DNA of 64,000 nt from the NCBI RefSeq assembly GCF_003732545.1, contig NZ_AYKF01000077.1, positions 1-64,000 on the forward strand, in the 5' to 3' direction. The notes under the pieces were generated by a model. It searched no databases and had not been told where the DNA came from. It was given only the letters and a program-made list of their open reading frames with translations. Position numbers and translations under genes: made by a program. The DNA comes from Salinisphaera orenii subsp. halophila YIM 95161 (lineage in GTDB: Bacteria; Pseudomonadota; Gammaproteobacteria; Nevskiales; Salinisphaeraceae). This document shows, in pieces, positions 35,056 to 44,511 of this stretch; the stretch's first letter is position 1, and each line of letters opens with the position of its first letter.

Positions 35056-35910
35056 ATGCCATCTGTCGCTTCCCGCACCCGTGGCACCCTGGTCGCCATA
35101 GGCGGCGCCGAAGACAAGACCTCCGAGCGGGTGGTCTTGTCGCGGGTGGTGTCGCTGGCGTCGGCACCGCATCCGGAAGTCGCCGTGATCGCCACCGCCA
35201 GCGGGATTCCGGAGCAGGTCCTCGCGGCCTACGAGTCCGTGTTCAGTCAACTGGGGGCGCGCCGCGTGCATTCGCTGCCGGTGAGTACGCGCGAGGAGGC
35301 GGCCTGTGCGGAGACCTTGCGCGCGATCGAGAGCAGCGACCTCGTGTTCTTCACCGGCGGCGACCAGCTGCGGCTGACCCATATGCTCGGCGGTTCACCC
35401 CTGCTGATCGCGATCCGGCAGCGGCTGCGGAGCGGCGCGGTGATCGCCGGCACCAGTGCCGGCGCCATGGCCCTGTGCACCACCATGATCTACAACGGCA
35501 ACGCATCGGACGCGCTGCGCAAGGGCGGCGTCAACATGAGTTCAGGGCTTGGTTTCGTCGACGGACTGATCGTCGACACCCATTTTCTCGAGCGCGGCCG
35601 GTTCACCCGCCTGATGGAGGTCGGCGCGACGAATCCCGAGGATCTGGGCGTCGGGCTCGGTGAGGACGCGGCGGTCATCGTGCATCCGAATGGCATCCTC
35701 GAAGCGGCGGGGCCGGGGCACGTCATTCTCGTCGACAGCCGCGATCTGGCCCGCTCGAACGTCGCCGAGCTGGCGATCGGCGAGCCGGTGGCGGTGGAGA
35801 ACATGGTCATGCATGCGCTGATCAGCGGCCATGGCTTCGATGTCGCCGCGCGCCGCTATCTGTCACCCCGGGAGGTCGAGGCGCGCATGCAGCCCGGCGC
35901 GTCGTCGTGA
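35056..35910 (+). CDS. cphB: Cyanophycinase (intracellular type)
   Basis: CphB cuts cyanophycin (multi-L-arginyl-poly-L-aspartate) into beta-Asp-Arg dipeptides. The 284-residue protein has the S51 serine-hydrolase motif AGTSAGAM with nucleophile Ser134 and FFTGGDQLRLTHML typical of the family. No signal peptide is present, so it mobilises the cell's own store rather than external polymer. It overlaps cphA by four bases (GTGA), so degradation and synthesis genes are translated together. Confidence 0.95.
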   Translation: MPSVASRTRGTLVAIGGAEDKTSERVVLSRVVSLASAPHPEVAVIATASGIPEQVLAAYESVFSQLGARRVHSLPVSTREEAACAETLRAIESSDLVFFTGGDQLRLTHMLGGSPLLIAIRQRLRSGAVIAGTSAGAMALCTTMIYNGNASDALRKGGVNMSSGLGFVDGLIVDTHFLERGRFTRLMEVGATNPEDLGVGLGEDAAVIVHPNGILEAAGPGHVILVDSRDLARSNVAELAIGEPVAVENMVMHALISGHGFDVAARRYLSPREVEARMQPGASS

Positions 35911-38540
35911 AGATACTCGAACACCGGGCGCTGCGCGGACCGAATTACTACAGCCGCTACCCCGCCATGCTGATGCGTCTAGACATCGGCGCGCTCGAGG
36001 CGCGGCCGAGTGACTGTGTGCCCGGCATCGTCGATCACCTGAGCCGGCTGATGCCGAGCCTGGCGGAGCATCGATGCTCGGTCGGCCGGCCGGGCGGCTT
36101 CCTCGAGCGCCTGCAGCGCGGGACGTGGGCGGGGCACGTGGTCGAACACGTGGCCATCGAGCTGCAGAATCTGATCGGGTTTTCGGTGGGCTACGGCAAG
36201 ACCGTCGATTCCTACGAGACCGGCATCTACAACGTTGTCTACCGCTATCGGGACGAGGCCTGCGGACTGGCGGTCGGGGTCGAGGCGGTCGATCTGACCG
36301 AGCGGCTTTTCGACGGCCGGGACATCGACCTGGAGCCGGTCCTGTCGCGCCTGAAGGCGGTGCGCGACGCGCATATGCTCGGGCCGTCGACCGCGGCGAT
36401 CGTCGACGAGGCCCGGCGTCGCGGTATCCCCTGCACGCGCGCCAGCGACGAGAACAGCTACCTGCAGCTGGGCCATGGGCATCGCCAGCAGCGTATCCAG
36501 GCCACGGTGACCGGCAATACCAGCCTGATCGGCCACGGCATCGCCGACGACAAGAACTGGACCAAGCAGATTCTGGGCGACGCCGGGATCCCGGTGCCCG
36601 ATGGTCGTACCTGCGACAGTGTCGAACAGGCGCTCGAGGCCGCCCGCGCGCTCGGCTATCCGGTCGCGGTCAAGCCGATGGTCGGCAACCACGGCCGCGG
36701 CGTGAGTACCGACGTGGGTGACGACGAGGCGCTGCGCGCGGCCTACGAGGCGGCCCGGCTGCGCCACGACACGGTGGTGGTCGAGAACCACATCAGAGGC
36801 GAGGATCATCGCCTGCTCGTGATCGACGGCCAGCTGGTGGCGGCGGCGCGACGACGCCCGGCACACGTGATCGGCGACGGCGAGTCGACACTGCAGGCGC
36901 TGGTCGATGCCGCGAACCGCGATCCACGGCGCGGCATCGGGCACGAGAACCTCCTGACACGCATCGATATCGACGAGCAGTCGCATCGGTTGATCGCTCA
37001 GCAGGGCCACACCCTCGACAGCGTGATCGCCGCGGACGAGGTCGTCTGGCTGAAGTCCACCGCCAATCTGAGCACCGGCGGCACCGCGGCCGACGTCACC
37101 GACGACGTGCATCCGGAGGTCCGCTACGCCGCCGAACGCATCGCGCGCCTGATCGGGCTCGACATCATCGGTATCGATCTGCTCGCCGAGACGCTGACCC
37201 TGCCGCTGGCCGAACAGTCCGCGGCGGTGGTCGAGGTCAATGCGGGGCCGGGCTTTCGCATGCACCTGTCGCCCACGCACGGCCGCGGCCGCGATGTCGG
37301 CCGGCACGTGGTCGACATGCTGTTCGGCCCGGCCGAGGGCGCGGCCGGGGCCGACGGGCGCGTCCCCATCACCGCCGTGACGGGCACCAACGGCAAGACC
37401 ACGACGGTACGCCTGATCGCGCATCTGCTGCGCCAGGCCGGGCGCCGGGTCGGCCTCGCCTGTACCGGGGCGATCGAGATCGACAACCACGTGATCATGC
37501 AGGGCGACTACAGCGGCCCGCAGGCGGCCGCCATCGTGCTGCGCGAGCCCACGGTCGAGCAGGCGGTGCTGGAGGTGGCGCGCGGCGGCATCATGCGCCG
37601 CGGGCTGGGCTTCGACGAATGCGAGGTGGGCGTGCTGCTCAATATCGCCAGCGATCATCTGGGCGATCACGACATCCACACGCTCGACGAACTGGCCCGC
37701 TGCAAGAGCGTGGTGATCGACGCCGTGCGCGCCGGCGGCACGGCGGTGCTCAACGCCGACGACCCGCGAGTGCTCGCCGCCCGGGAGTGGGCGCGCGGCG
37801 CGATCGTGTTCTTCACCCTCGATCCGGATTCGGTGCCGGTGCGCGAACATGTCAGCGAACACGGCGTCGCCTTCACGGTGCACGAGGGCTTCATCGTGCT
37901 CCGCCAGGGCCAGGTCGAGGCGCGCATCATCGCGGTGGCGGATATTCCCATCAGCTTCGGCGGCCGGGCGCGTTTCAACGTCGCCAACGCCCTGGCGGCA
38001 GCGGCCGCCGGCCACGCGCTCGGCTTGACTGCGGGCGATCTGCAGATGGGCCTGCAGACCTTTCACCCGACCCTCGGTCAGAATCCCGGCCGCACCAATC
38101 TCATCGAAGTCGATGGCCTGCGGGTGCTCATCGACTACGGCCACAACGTGCCCGCGCTCGAAGCGCTGGACGAGCTGCTGGGCAGTTTCGGTGCCGCGCG
38201 CAATCTGTGTGTCGCCAGCGCGCCCGGCAATCGCCGGAACGAGGATATCGAAGCGCTCGGCGGCCAGCTCGCGCGCATGTACGGCGTGGTCTATATCTGC
38301 GAGACACAGCCGCGCGGCCGGCCGTTCGGCGAGGCCGCCGAGCTGATGCGCCGTGGCGCCGAGGCCGCGGGCGGCGCCTGCCGGATCGAGGTGATTCTGG
38401 ACGAACACGAGGCGGTTGGTCGCGCCCTCGAGGTCGCGGACGCGGAGGATCTGCTCGTGCTGTTGGTGGATGACGTCGACGCGGCCATCGCACAACTCAG
38501 GGTGCGCGGTGCCCGCGCCGCGCCGGCGCCCGGTGCGTGA
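35907..38540 (+). CDS. cphA: Cyanophycin synthetase
   Basis: CphA builds cyanophycin from Asp and Arg with ATP, in cytoplasmic granules. The 877-residue length is normal for CphA1. An N-terminal domain is followed by an ATP-grasp (glutathione-synthetase-like) domain (about residues 200-470; AVKPMVGNHGRGV, EVNAGPGFRMHLSPT) that adds Asp, and a Mur-ligase-like domain with P-loop VTGTNGKTTTVRLI that adds Arg (about 485-860). The start is GTG at 35907. The gene is not accompanied by a second synthetase (CphA2), and both active domains look intact. Confidence 0.95.
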   Translation: MKILEHRALRGPNYYSRYPAMLMRLDIGALEARPSDCVPGIVDHLSRLMPSLAEHRCSVGRPGGFLERLQRGTWAGHVVEHVAIELQNLIGFSVGYGKTVDSYETGIYNVVYRYRDEACGLAVGVEAVDLTERLFDGRDIDLEPVLSRLKAVRDAHMLGPSTAAIVDEARRRGIPCTRASDENSYLQLGHGHRQQRIQATVTGNTSLIGHGIADDKNWTKQILGDAGIPVPDGRTCDSVEQALEAARALGYPVAVKPMVGNHGRGVSTDVGDDEALRAAYEAARLRHDTVVVENHIRGEDHRLLVIDGQLVAAARRRPAHVIGDGESTLQALVDAANRDPRRGIGHENLLTRIDIDEQSHRLIAQQGHTLDSVIAADEVVWLKSTANLSTGGTAADVTDDVHPEVRYAAERIARLIGLDIIGIDLLAETLTLPLAEQSAAVVEVNAGPGFRMHLSPTHGRGRDVGRHVVDMLFGPAEGAAGADGRVPITAVTGTNGKTTTVRLIAHLLRQAGRRVGLACTGAIEIDNHVIMQGDYSGPQAAAIVLREPTVEQAVLEVARGGIMRRGLGFDECEVGVLLNIASDHLGDHDIHTLDELARCKSVVIDAVRAGGTAVLNADDPRVLAAREWARGAIVFFTLDPDSVPVREHVSEHGVAFTVHEGFIVLRQGQVEARIIAVADIPISFGGRARFNVANALAAAAAGHALGLTAGDLQMGLQTFHPTLGQNPGRTNLIEVDGLRVLIDYGHNVPALEALDELLGSFGAARNLCVASAPGNRRNEDIEALGGQLARMYGVVYICETQPRGRPFGEAAELMRRGAEAAGGACRIEVILDEHEAVGRALEVADAEDLLVLLVDDVDAAIAQLRVRGARAAPAPGA

Positions 38541-38580
38541 TGATGAGCCAGCCGATCTTTCCACCCGGCGGGCCCCTTCT

Positions 38581-39765
38581 ATGACGGGAGGGCCGGGCGA
38601 TGAGGCGTTGATCACGCTGCTGCGGGTCGGGCGGATCCACGCGCCCGAGCCGCTGGCGGCGACCGATATCCTGATCGCGGACGGCCGGATCGCGGCGCTG
38701 GGGCGTGATCTCGCGATCCCGGCCGGCTGGCCCATGAAAGTGCTGGAATACGGTGACCTGACCGCGGTGCCGGCCTTCATCGATCAGCACGTGCACGTCA
38801 CCGGCGGCGGCGGCGAGGGCGGCTGCGGCACGCGCTGTCCGGAGATCGAGGCTGCCGATATCGCCGCCATGGGTATCGGCACGGTGGTCGGCGTGCTGGG
38901 CACGGACAGTGTCAGCCGCTCGCCCGCGGACGTGCTCGCCAAGGTACGCGGCCTGCGCGCCGAGGGCATCGCGGCCTATATGTACACCGGTGCCTACCGG
39001 GTGCCGCCGCCGACGCTGACCGGCGATCTGCAGCGGGATCTGGCCTGGATTCCCGAGGTGATCGGTCTCGGCGAGATCGCGATCTCGGACCATCGCTCCA
39101 GCCAGCCGCAGGCCCACGAAATCGCGCGGCTGGTCTCGGAAGTACGGGTCGGGGCGATGCTCGCGGGCAAGCGCGGCATCTGTCATTTCCATCTCGGCGA
39201 CGGCGCGCGCGGACTCGAACCGCTGCGACGGCTGCTGCGGGACACGGAGATTCCCGCGGATCAGGTGATCCCGACCCACGTCAATCGGCGCCACGCCCTG
39301 CTCGAGGAGGCGGCCGCGTTCGCGCTGGAATTCGGCGCGACCGTGGACGTGACCGCATTCGACGATTGTCCGGGCGAGCACGAATTCTCCGCCTTCAACG
39401 CCGTGTCGCGCCTGCTCGCGCGGGGCGTGCCGGCGGACCGGATCACCATGAGTTCGGACTGCAACGGCAGCCTGCCCGTCTTCGATGCCGAAGGGCACTA
39501 CGCAGGCATGCGCATCGCCGGCAACACCGCCCTGCTGTCCGACTGGCAGCGGCTGGTGCGCGAGTCGGTGCTGCCGATGGAACAGGCGCTGGGGCTGATA
39601 TCGGGCCACGTCGCGCGCGTGCTCGGCCTCGAGGCGCGAAAGGGGCGCCTTGCCGCGGGTTTCGACGCCGATATCACACTGCTCGACGACGACCTGCAGC
39701 CGCGGCATACGTTCGTCGCCGGGCGTCGTATCGCCCCGGAGCGGCGTGCGGCGCGGCCCGGATGA
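38581..39765 (+). CDS. iadA: Isoaspartyl dipeptidase (amidohydrolase), likely cyanophycin dipeptide hydrolase
   Basis: IadA splits beta-aspartyl dipeptides such as beta-Asp-Arg into free amino acids, finishing cyanophycin breakdown. The 394-residue protein has the zinc-binding H-x-H (His70/His72 in DQHVHVTGGGGEGG), HFHLGDGARG, PTHVNRRHALLEE and the catalytic Asp in MSSDCNGSLPVF. At the bridging ligand position, where I recall a carboxylated Lys in the Escherichia coli enzyme (VKCAISDHRS), this protein reads LGEIAISDHRSS with Glu165. The ATG at 38581 lies 40 bases after cphA; the frame further upstream is not conserved. Confidence 0.92.
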   Translation: MTGGPGDEALITLLRVGRIHAPEPLAATDILIADGRIAALGRDLAIPAGWPMKVLEYGDLTAVPAFIDQHVHVTGGGGEGGCGTRCPEIEAADIAAMGIGTVVGVLGTDSVSRSPADVLAKVRGLRAEGIAAYMYTGAYRVPPPTLTGDLQRDLAWIPEVIGLGEIAISDHRSSQPQAHEIARLVSEVRVGAMLAGKRGICHFHLGDGARGLEPLRRLLRDTEIPADQVIPTHVNRRHALLEEAAAFALEFGATVDVTAFDDCPGEHEFSAFNAVSRLLARGVPADRITMSSDCNGSLPVFDAEGHYAGMRIAGNTALLSDWQRLVRESVLPMEQALGLISGHVARVLGLEARKGRLAAGFDADITLLDDDLQPRHTFVAGRRIAPERRAARPG

Positions 39766-39861
39766 GCTGCAGGGGATGACAACACGCGAGCGGCGCGGGC
39801 AGGCCGCAACCACTCGTTTCTCGAATCTTGTGCCGCGCACCGCGGCCCATGGAGCCGCCGG

Positions 39862-41166
39862 ATGACACAGCACAATGTGTTCGTATTGGGTCTGGACATG
39901 TTCAATCGGCGCAAGCTCGAAAACACGAGCGCCGCGTCGGAGTGCCGCTTCATCGGCCTGCTGGATCCCGCCGAGATCATGGAGGCGGATCATTTTCCGA
40001 TCGCCGACATGCTCGAGCGCGCCGTGGCGCAGATCGAGGCGCATGACGGCCCGCCGCATGCCGTGATCGGCTATGTGGATTTCCCGGTCAGCACGATGAT
40101 CCCGATCATCGCCCGTCGCTTCGGCCTGCGCGCGCCAACGCTGGAAAGCCTGCTGCGCTGCGAGCACAAGTACTGGAGCCGTCTGGTACAGCGCGAGGTG
40201 GTGGCCGAGCATATTCCGGCCTTCGAGCTGGTGGACCCGTTCGGCGACGATCCCGCCGGTGCGCTCACGCTGGATTATCCGTTCTGGATCAAGCCCGTGA
40301 AGTCGGCCGGCTCGTTCCTGGGATTCCGGGTGGACGACCGCGAGGCCTTAGAGCACGCGCTCGCCACCATTCGCGAGCACATCGGCATCTTCGCCGAGCC
40401 GTTCGATCACATCCTGGCCCATGCCACCCTGCCGCCGGCCGTGGCCGAGGTCGGCGGGCATTACTGTATCGCCGAATCGCTGATCGGCGGCCGCCAGTGC
40501 ACGCTCGAAGGCTATGTGTTCGACGGTGCGGTGCATTTCCACGGCGTCATCGACTCCATCCGCGCGCGCGACCGGCCGACGTTTCTGCGTTACCAGTATC
40601 CCTCGTGCCTGCCATCGGCCGTGACCCAGCGCATGGAGGCGATCGCGCGCACCGTGCTGGCGCATATCGAGTTCGATCAGTCGGCGTTCAACATCGAGTT
40701 CTTCTGGGACGCGGCGGCCGACCGGGTCTGGCTGCTGGAGATCAATACACGGATCGCCCAGCACCACAGCGACCTGTTCGAGAAGGTGGACGGAGTATCC
40801 AATCACGAGGTGGTGGTGGACGTGGCCCTCGGGCGGGCGCCGCGGTTCGTGCACGGCCAGGGCGAGTTCGCCTATGCCGCCTGCTGTTTTCTGCGCCACT
40901 ATCGCGATGGCGTGGTCGGCCGTGTGCCGGAGGCCGCCGAGGTCGAGGCGCTGGCGGCGTCGGTTCCGGGTATGATCTTCGAACCGCATGTGGAAGCCGG
41001 CACCTGCCTGTCGGCGCTCACCCATCAGGAAACCTACAGCTATGCGCTGGCGCTGCTCTATCTCGGCGGCGACGATCCGCAGATGCTGCGTGAACGCTAT
41101 CGCCTGTGCCGGCGTACGCTGAACTTCGACATCCAGCCGGTCGCCAACGAGGACACCCAGCCATGA
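39862..41166 (+). CDS. ATP-grasp ligase of unknown substrate (cyanophycin cluster)
   Basis: This 434-residue protein starts MTQHNVFVLGLDMFNRRKLE and has an ATP-grasp layout: an N-terminal pre-ATP-grasp domain, a lysine strand (DYPFWIKPVKSAGSFLGF, about residue 145) and the metal-binding FNIEFFWDAA...VWLLEINTRIAQHHS block (about 275-310) with Glu and Asn ligands. Such enzymes join a carboxylate to an amine through an acyl-phosphate. It is clearly homologous to the C-terminal 425 residues of the EctC fusion gene at 44512-46197 (shared: DFPVST, CEHKYWSR, PFWxKPxKS). It overlaps the next gene by four bases. Annotation as biotin carboxylase would be wrong; the biotin-carboxylase-specific parts are missing. 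Confidence 0.8.
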   Translation: MTQHNVFVLGLDMFNRRKLENTSAASECRFIGLLDPAEIMEADHFPIADMLERAVAQIEAHDGPPHAVIGYVDFPVSTMIPIIARRFGLRAPTLESLLRCEHKYWSRLVQREVVAEHIPAFELVDPFGDDPAGALTLDYPFWIKPVKSAGSFLGFRVDDREALEHALATIREHIGIFAEPFDHILAHATLPPAVAEVGGHYCIAESLIGGRQCTLEGYVFDGAVHFHGVIDSIRARDRPTFLRYQYPSCLPSAVTQRMEAIARTVLAHIEFDQSAFNIEFFWDAAADRVWLLEINTRIAQHHSDLFEKVDGVSNHEVVVDVALGRAPRFVHGQGEFAYAACCFLRHYRDGVVGRVPEAAEVEALAASVPGMIFEPHVEAGTCLSALTHQETYSYALALLYLGGDDPQMLRERYRLCRRTLNFDIQPVANEDTQP

Positions 41167-43205
41167 GACGCGTGCGGATCTTTCCCAACCCGGTGCGCGA
41201 GGTCGACGGCGTCTGGATCACGATGGCCGACGGCGTGCGACTGGCCGCCCGGATATGGATGCCCGAAGACGCGGAATCCGAGCCGGTGCCCGCGATTCTG
41301 GAGTACATCCCGTACCGCAAGAGCGATCACACCCGCGCCCGGGACGACCTGAATCACCCGTATTTCGCCGGCCACGGCTATGCCTCGATCCGCGTCGACA
41401 TCCGCGGCAGCGGCGACTCCGAGGGCGTGCTCACCGACGAGTACACCAGCCAGGAGCTCGAGGACGGCGTGCGCATCATCGACTGGCTGGCCGGCCAGCC
41501 GTGGTGTGACGGCAATGTCGGCATGATCGGCATCTCCTGGGGCGGCTTCAACGGCCTGCAGATCGCCGCCCTTCAGCCGGAAGCGCTCAAGGCCGTGATC
41601 ACGGTCTGCTCGACCGACGACCGCTACGCCGACGACGTCCACTACATGGGCGGCTGCATGCTGCTCGACAACCTGTCCTGGGCGTCGGTGATGTTCGCCG
41701 GCAACGCCAGCCCGCCGGACCCGGCCGTGGTCGGCGACAACTGGCGGGCCATGTGGCTGGACCGGCTCAAGGGCAGCGGGCTCTGGCTGGATCAGTGGAC
41801 CCGGCACCAGCACCGCGATCCGTACTGGAAACACGGCTCGGTATGCGAGGATTTCTCGCGTGTCCAATGCCCCGTATTCGCGGTCAGCGGCTGGGCCGAC
41901 GGCTATTCGAACGCCGTGTTCCGGCTCCTGGCGCGGCTCGAGGCGCCCTGCAAGGGCCTGGTCGGCCCGTGGAGCCATCGCTACCCGCACCTCGGCAAGG
42001 CCGGCCCCGCCATCGGCTTTCTGCAGGAGTCGCTGCGCTGGTGGGATCACTGGCTCAAGGGCGAGGACACCGGCGTCATGGACGAGCCGGCGCTGCGCGC
42101 GTGGATGCTCGATAGCATCGCTCCCGCGCGCAGCTACGAGGTGCGCCCGGGCCGCTGGGTCGGCGAGGCCGGCTGGCCGTCGGCGCATATCGTCGAGCGC
42201 CGATTCGCTTTGGGCGACGGGACGCTGGTCGATGCCGCGGACCCTGATGCGACCGACGCCCCGACCGACGCATCGGCGCCGCGCAGCATCTGTTCGCCGC
42301 TCAAGACCGGCCTGATGGCCGGCAAGTGGTGTTCCTACGCCAACGGTCCGGATCTGGCCGGGGACCAGCGCGACGACGATGCCGGCTCGCTGGTCTTCGA
42401 CACGGCGCCGCTCGCCGAACCGCTGGAGATTCTGGGGGCGGTGGTGGTCGAGCTCGAGCTCGCGGTGGACCGGCCGCTGGCCATGATCGCCGCGCGCCTC
42501 AACGACGTACGGCCCGACGGCAGCGTCACGCGCGTGACCTACGGCGTGCTCAACCTCACCCATCGCGACAGCCACGAGAACCCCGAGCCGATGGTGCCGG
42601 GCGAGCGCTATCGCGTCCGGCTCGCGCTCAACGATATCGGCCAGCATTTCCCGGCCGGCCATCGGCTGCGGCTGTCGCTGTCGTCCTCCTACTGGCCGCT
42701 GGTCTGGCCGTCGCCGGAGCCGGTGACACTCACCGTCTGGCCGTCGGCAAGCGTGCTGTGCCTGCCGGTGCGGCCACCGAACGACGCCGATCGCCGCCTG
42801 CCCGAGCTGGCCCGGCCGACCGGATCGATGCCGACGCCGAACACCGTGATCGAACCCGGCGCCAACGACTGGCAGATCGTGCACGACCTGGGCAGCGGGC
42901 GTTTCAGCCTCGACGTGACCGACGCCGAAGGCGTCTATCGTCTGGAGAACACCGACACGCAGATCGAGCAGCGCGGCACCGAGCGCTACACCGCGGTCGG
43001 CGACGACGTCCTCTCCGTCGAGGGCGAGGCCCGCTGGACGCTGGGTTTCCAACGCGAGGGCTGGCGCGTGCGCACCCATACCGAGACACATATGCGGGTC
43101 GACGCCGACTATTTCTATATCCGTGCAACGCTGATGGCCGAGGAGGACGGCGAGCCCGTCTACCACGACGAATGGAACATCAGCGTGCCCCGGCATCACG
43201 TCTGA
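41163..43205 (+). CDS. S15/CocE-NonD family hydrolase
   Basis: A 680-residue alpha/beta hydrolase from the ATG at 41163. The nucleophile lies in GISWGGFNG (Ser125), after the oxyanion region AILEYIPYRKSDHT; the acid is likely in VSGWADGYSNA and the histidine in GPWSHRYPHLG. A C-terminal jelly-roll domain typical of X-Pro dipeptidyl-peptidase and cocaine-esterase families follows (from about residue 390). No signal peptide, so it acts in the cytoplasm. Family members cut ester or amide bonds of acylated amino acids or N-terminal dipeptides. Its position between an ATP-grasp ligase and an M20 peptidase suggests a peptide or amide substrate made by the cluster. Confidence 0.85.
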   Translation: MRRVRIFPNPVREVDGVWITMADGVRLAARIWMPEDAESEPVPAILEYIPYRKSDHTRARDDLNHPYFAGHGYASIRVDIRGSGDSEGVLTDEYTSQELEDGVRIIDWLAGQPWCDGNVGMIGISWGGFNGLQIAALQPEALKAVITVCSTDDRYADDVHYMGGCMLLDNLSWASVMFAGNASPPDPAVVGDNWRAMWLDRLKGSGLWLDQWTRHQHRDPYWKHGSVCEDFSRVQCPVFAVSGWADGYSNAVFRLLARLEAPCKGLVGPWSHRYPHLGKAGPAIGFLQESLRWWDHWLKGEDTGVMDEPALRAWMLDSIAPARSYEVRPGRWVGEAGWPSAHIVERRFALGDGTLVDAADPDATDAPTDASAPRSICSPLKTGLMAGKWCSYANGPDLAGDQRDDDAGSLVFDTAPLAEPLEILGAVVVELELAVDRPLAMIAARLNDVRPDGSVTRVTYGVLNLTHRDSHENPEPMVPGERYRVRLALNDIGQHFPAGHRLRLSLSSSYWPLVWPSPEPVTLTVWPSASVLCLPVRPPNDADRRLPELARPTGSMPTPNTVIEPGANDWQIVHDLGSGRFSLDVTDAEGVYRLENTDTQIEQRGTERYTAVGDDVLSVEGEARWTLGFQREGWRVRTHTETHMRVDADYFYIRATLMAEEDGEPVYHDEWNISVPRHHV

Positions 43206-44485
43206 TGGACGATCGCACGACACTCATCGACGGCCAGCGGCTGCGGGAGCGGCTGGTGGACCTGGTGCGCATTCCGTCGGTGACCGGCGACGAAGAGGCC
43301 GCCATACGCCGCATCGCCGACTGGCTGAGCGCCTGCAACGCCGAGGTCGACTACTGGTATGACGGCATCGGCAAGCTGGTCGTCGACCCGGATTACCCCG
43401 GGCACGAGATCGAGCGCGCCTGGGTGCCGGTGGTCGCCGGCACCATCCGTGGGACCCGGCCCGGGCCCACTGTCCTGCTCACCGGGCATGTGGACGTGGT
43501 CCCACCGGGCGACTACAGCCAGTGGACGCGCGATCCCTTCGCCGGCGTGATCGAGGACGACCGCCTCTACGGGCGCGGCGCCTCGGACATGAAATCGGGT
43601 CTGGTCGCGGCGCTGGAGGCGTTCGAGGCGTTCGCCAGCGGCCCGCGGGATTTTCCGGGGCGGGTGGTCTTCGTCGCCGTTCCGGCGGAGGAGGACAGCG
43701 GCCTGGGCACGCTGGCGGCGATCCGACGCGGCTGGCTCGCGGATGCGGCCATCGTCACCGAGCCGACCTGCCGCAACGGCTCGCCCGAGCTCATCGTGGC
43801 CCACGCCGGGGCGATGTCCTGCGTGCTCGAGATCACCGGCCTGTCGGCCCACGCCAGCAAGCGGTTGATGGGCGAGAACGCCCTCGATCACTACCTGGCC
43901 GTGCACGCGGTGCTGAGAGAGGGCGAGCGGCGGCTCAATGCCGAAGAGCGGCATCCACTGATGCAGGATCTGAGGCTGCCATATGCGACCAGTGTGGGCA
44001 CCATTCACGGGGGGACGTGGTCCTCCAGCGTGATGGACCGGCTGGAGGTCGAGGTCCGTATCGGCGTGGCGCTGTCCGAGACCACCGCCGAGGCCAAGGC
44101 CCGCTTCGAGCGCACCCTGAGCGAGGGGCTGGCGAGCGATCCCTGGCTGAGCGCGCATCCGCCGCAGGTGCGCTGGCGGGCGGCGGGGTTCGGTTCCGCC
44201 GAGACCCGGGCCGATCACCCGCTGGTGGATGCCTTGTGCGCGGCCGGCGAAGCCGTGTTCGGCGCGCAGCCCGCGGTCTCGGCCGCACCCTATGGCTGCG
44301 ACATGTCGGCCTGGGTGCGCATCGGCGGCGTGCCGACGGTGGTCTACGGCCCCGGCGACATCGAGCAGGCCCACGCGCCCAACGAGTGGGTGTCGCTGGC
44401 CACCACCGAAGGGGTCGCGCGCACGCTCGTCCAGGCGACCGCCAGCCTGCTCGCCATGGAGCCGGCCGCCCTGCGCCGTCTGTAA
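43205..44485 (+). CDS. M20 family metallopeptidase (ArgE/DapE/ACY1 type)
   Basis: The 426-residue protein from the ATG at 43205 (overlapping the previous stop as TGATG) has the two-zinc M20 site: His95 and Asp97 in LLTGHVDVVP, bridging Asp128 in YGRGASDMKSG, and Glu162/Glu163 in AVPAEEDSGLG; the dimerisation domain lies in between (about 200-320). Members deacylate amino acids or split dipeptides (ArgE, DapE, carboxypeptidase G2). In this operon it could hydrolyse a beta-Asp-Arg derivative or an N-acyl diamino acid. Substrate is not readable from sequence. Confidence 0.88.
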   Translation: MDDRTTLIDGQRLRERLVDLVRIPSVTGDEEAAIRRIADWLSACNAEVDYWYDGIGKLVVDPDYPGHEIERAWVPVVAGTIRGTRPGPTVLLTGHVDVVPPGDYSQWTRDPFAGVIEDDRLYGRGASDMKSGLVAALEAFEAFASGPRDFPGRVVFVAVPAEEDSGLGTLAAIRRGWLADAAIVTEPTCRNGSPELIVAHAGAMSCVLEITGLSAHASKRLMGENALDHYLAVHAVLREGERRLNAEERHPLMQDLRLPYATSVGTIHGGTWSSSVMDRLEVEVRIGVALSETTAEAKARFERTLSEGLASDPWLSAHPPQVRWRAAGFGSAETRADHPLVDALCAAGEAVFGAQPAVSAAPYGCDMSAWVRIGGVPTVVYGPGDIEQAHAPNEWVSLATTEGVARTLVQATASLLAMEPAALRRL

Positions 44486-44511
44486 CGCGTCGCGACCCGG
44501 TACGCGGCGCG

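Noticed and set aside
39862-41166. Biotin carboxylase label for the free ATP-grasp protein
   Set aside because: The biotin-carboxylase N- and C-terminal domain motifs are missing. The general ATP-grasp core alone does not support that name.
35056-44485. A CRISPR, toxin or defence-type island
   Set aside because: The accessory cluster consists of amino-acid and peptide metabolism enzymes. No repeats, nucleases or restriction-type proteins are seen.
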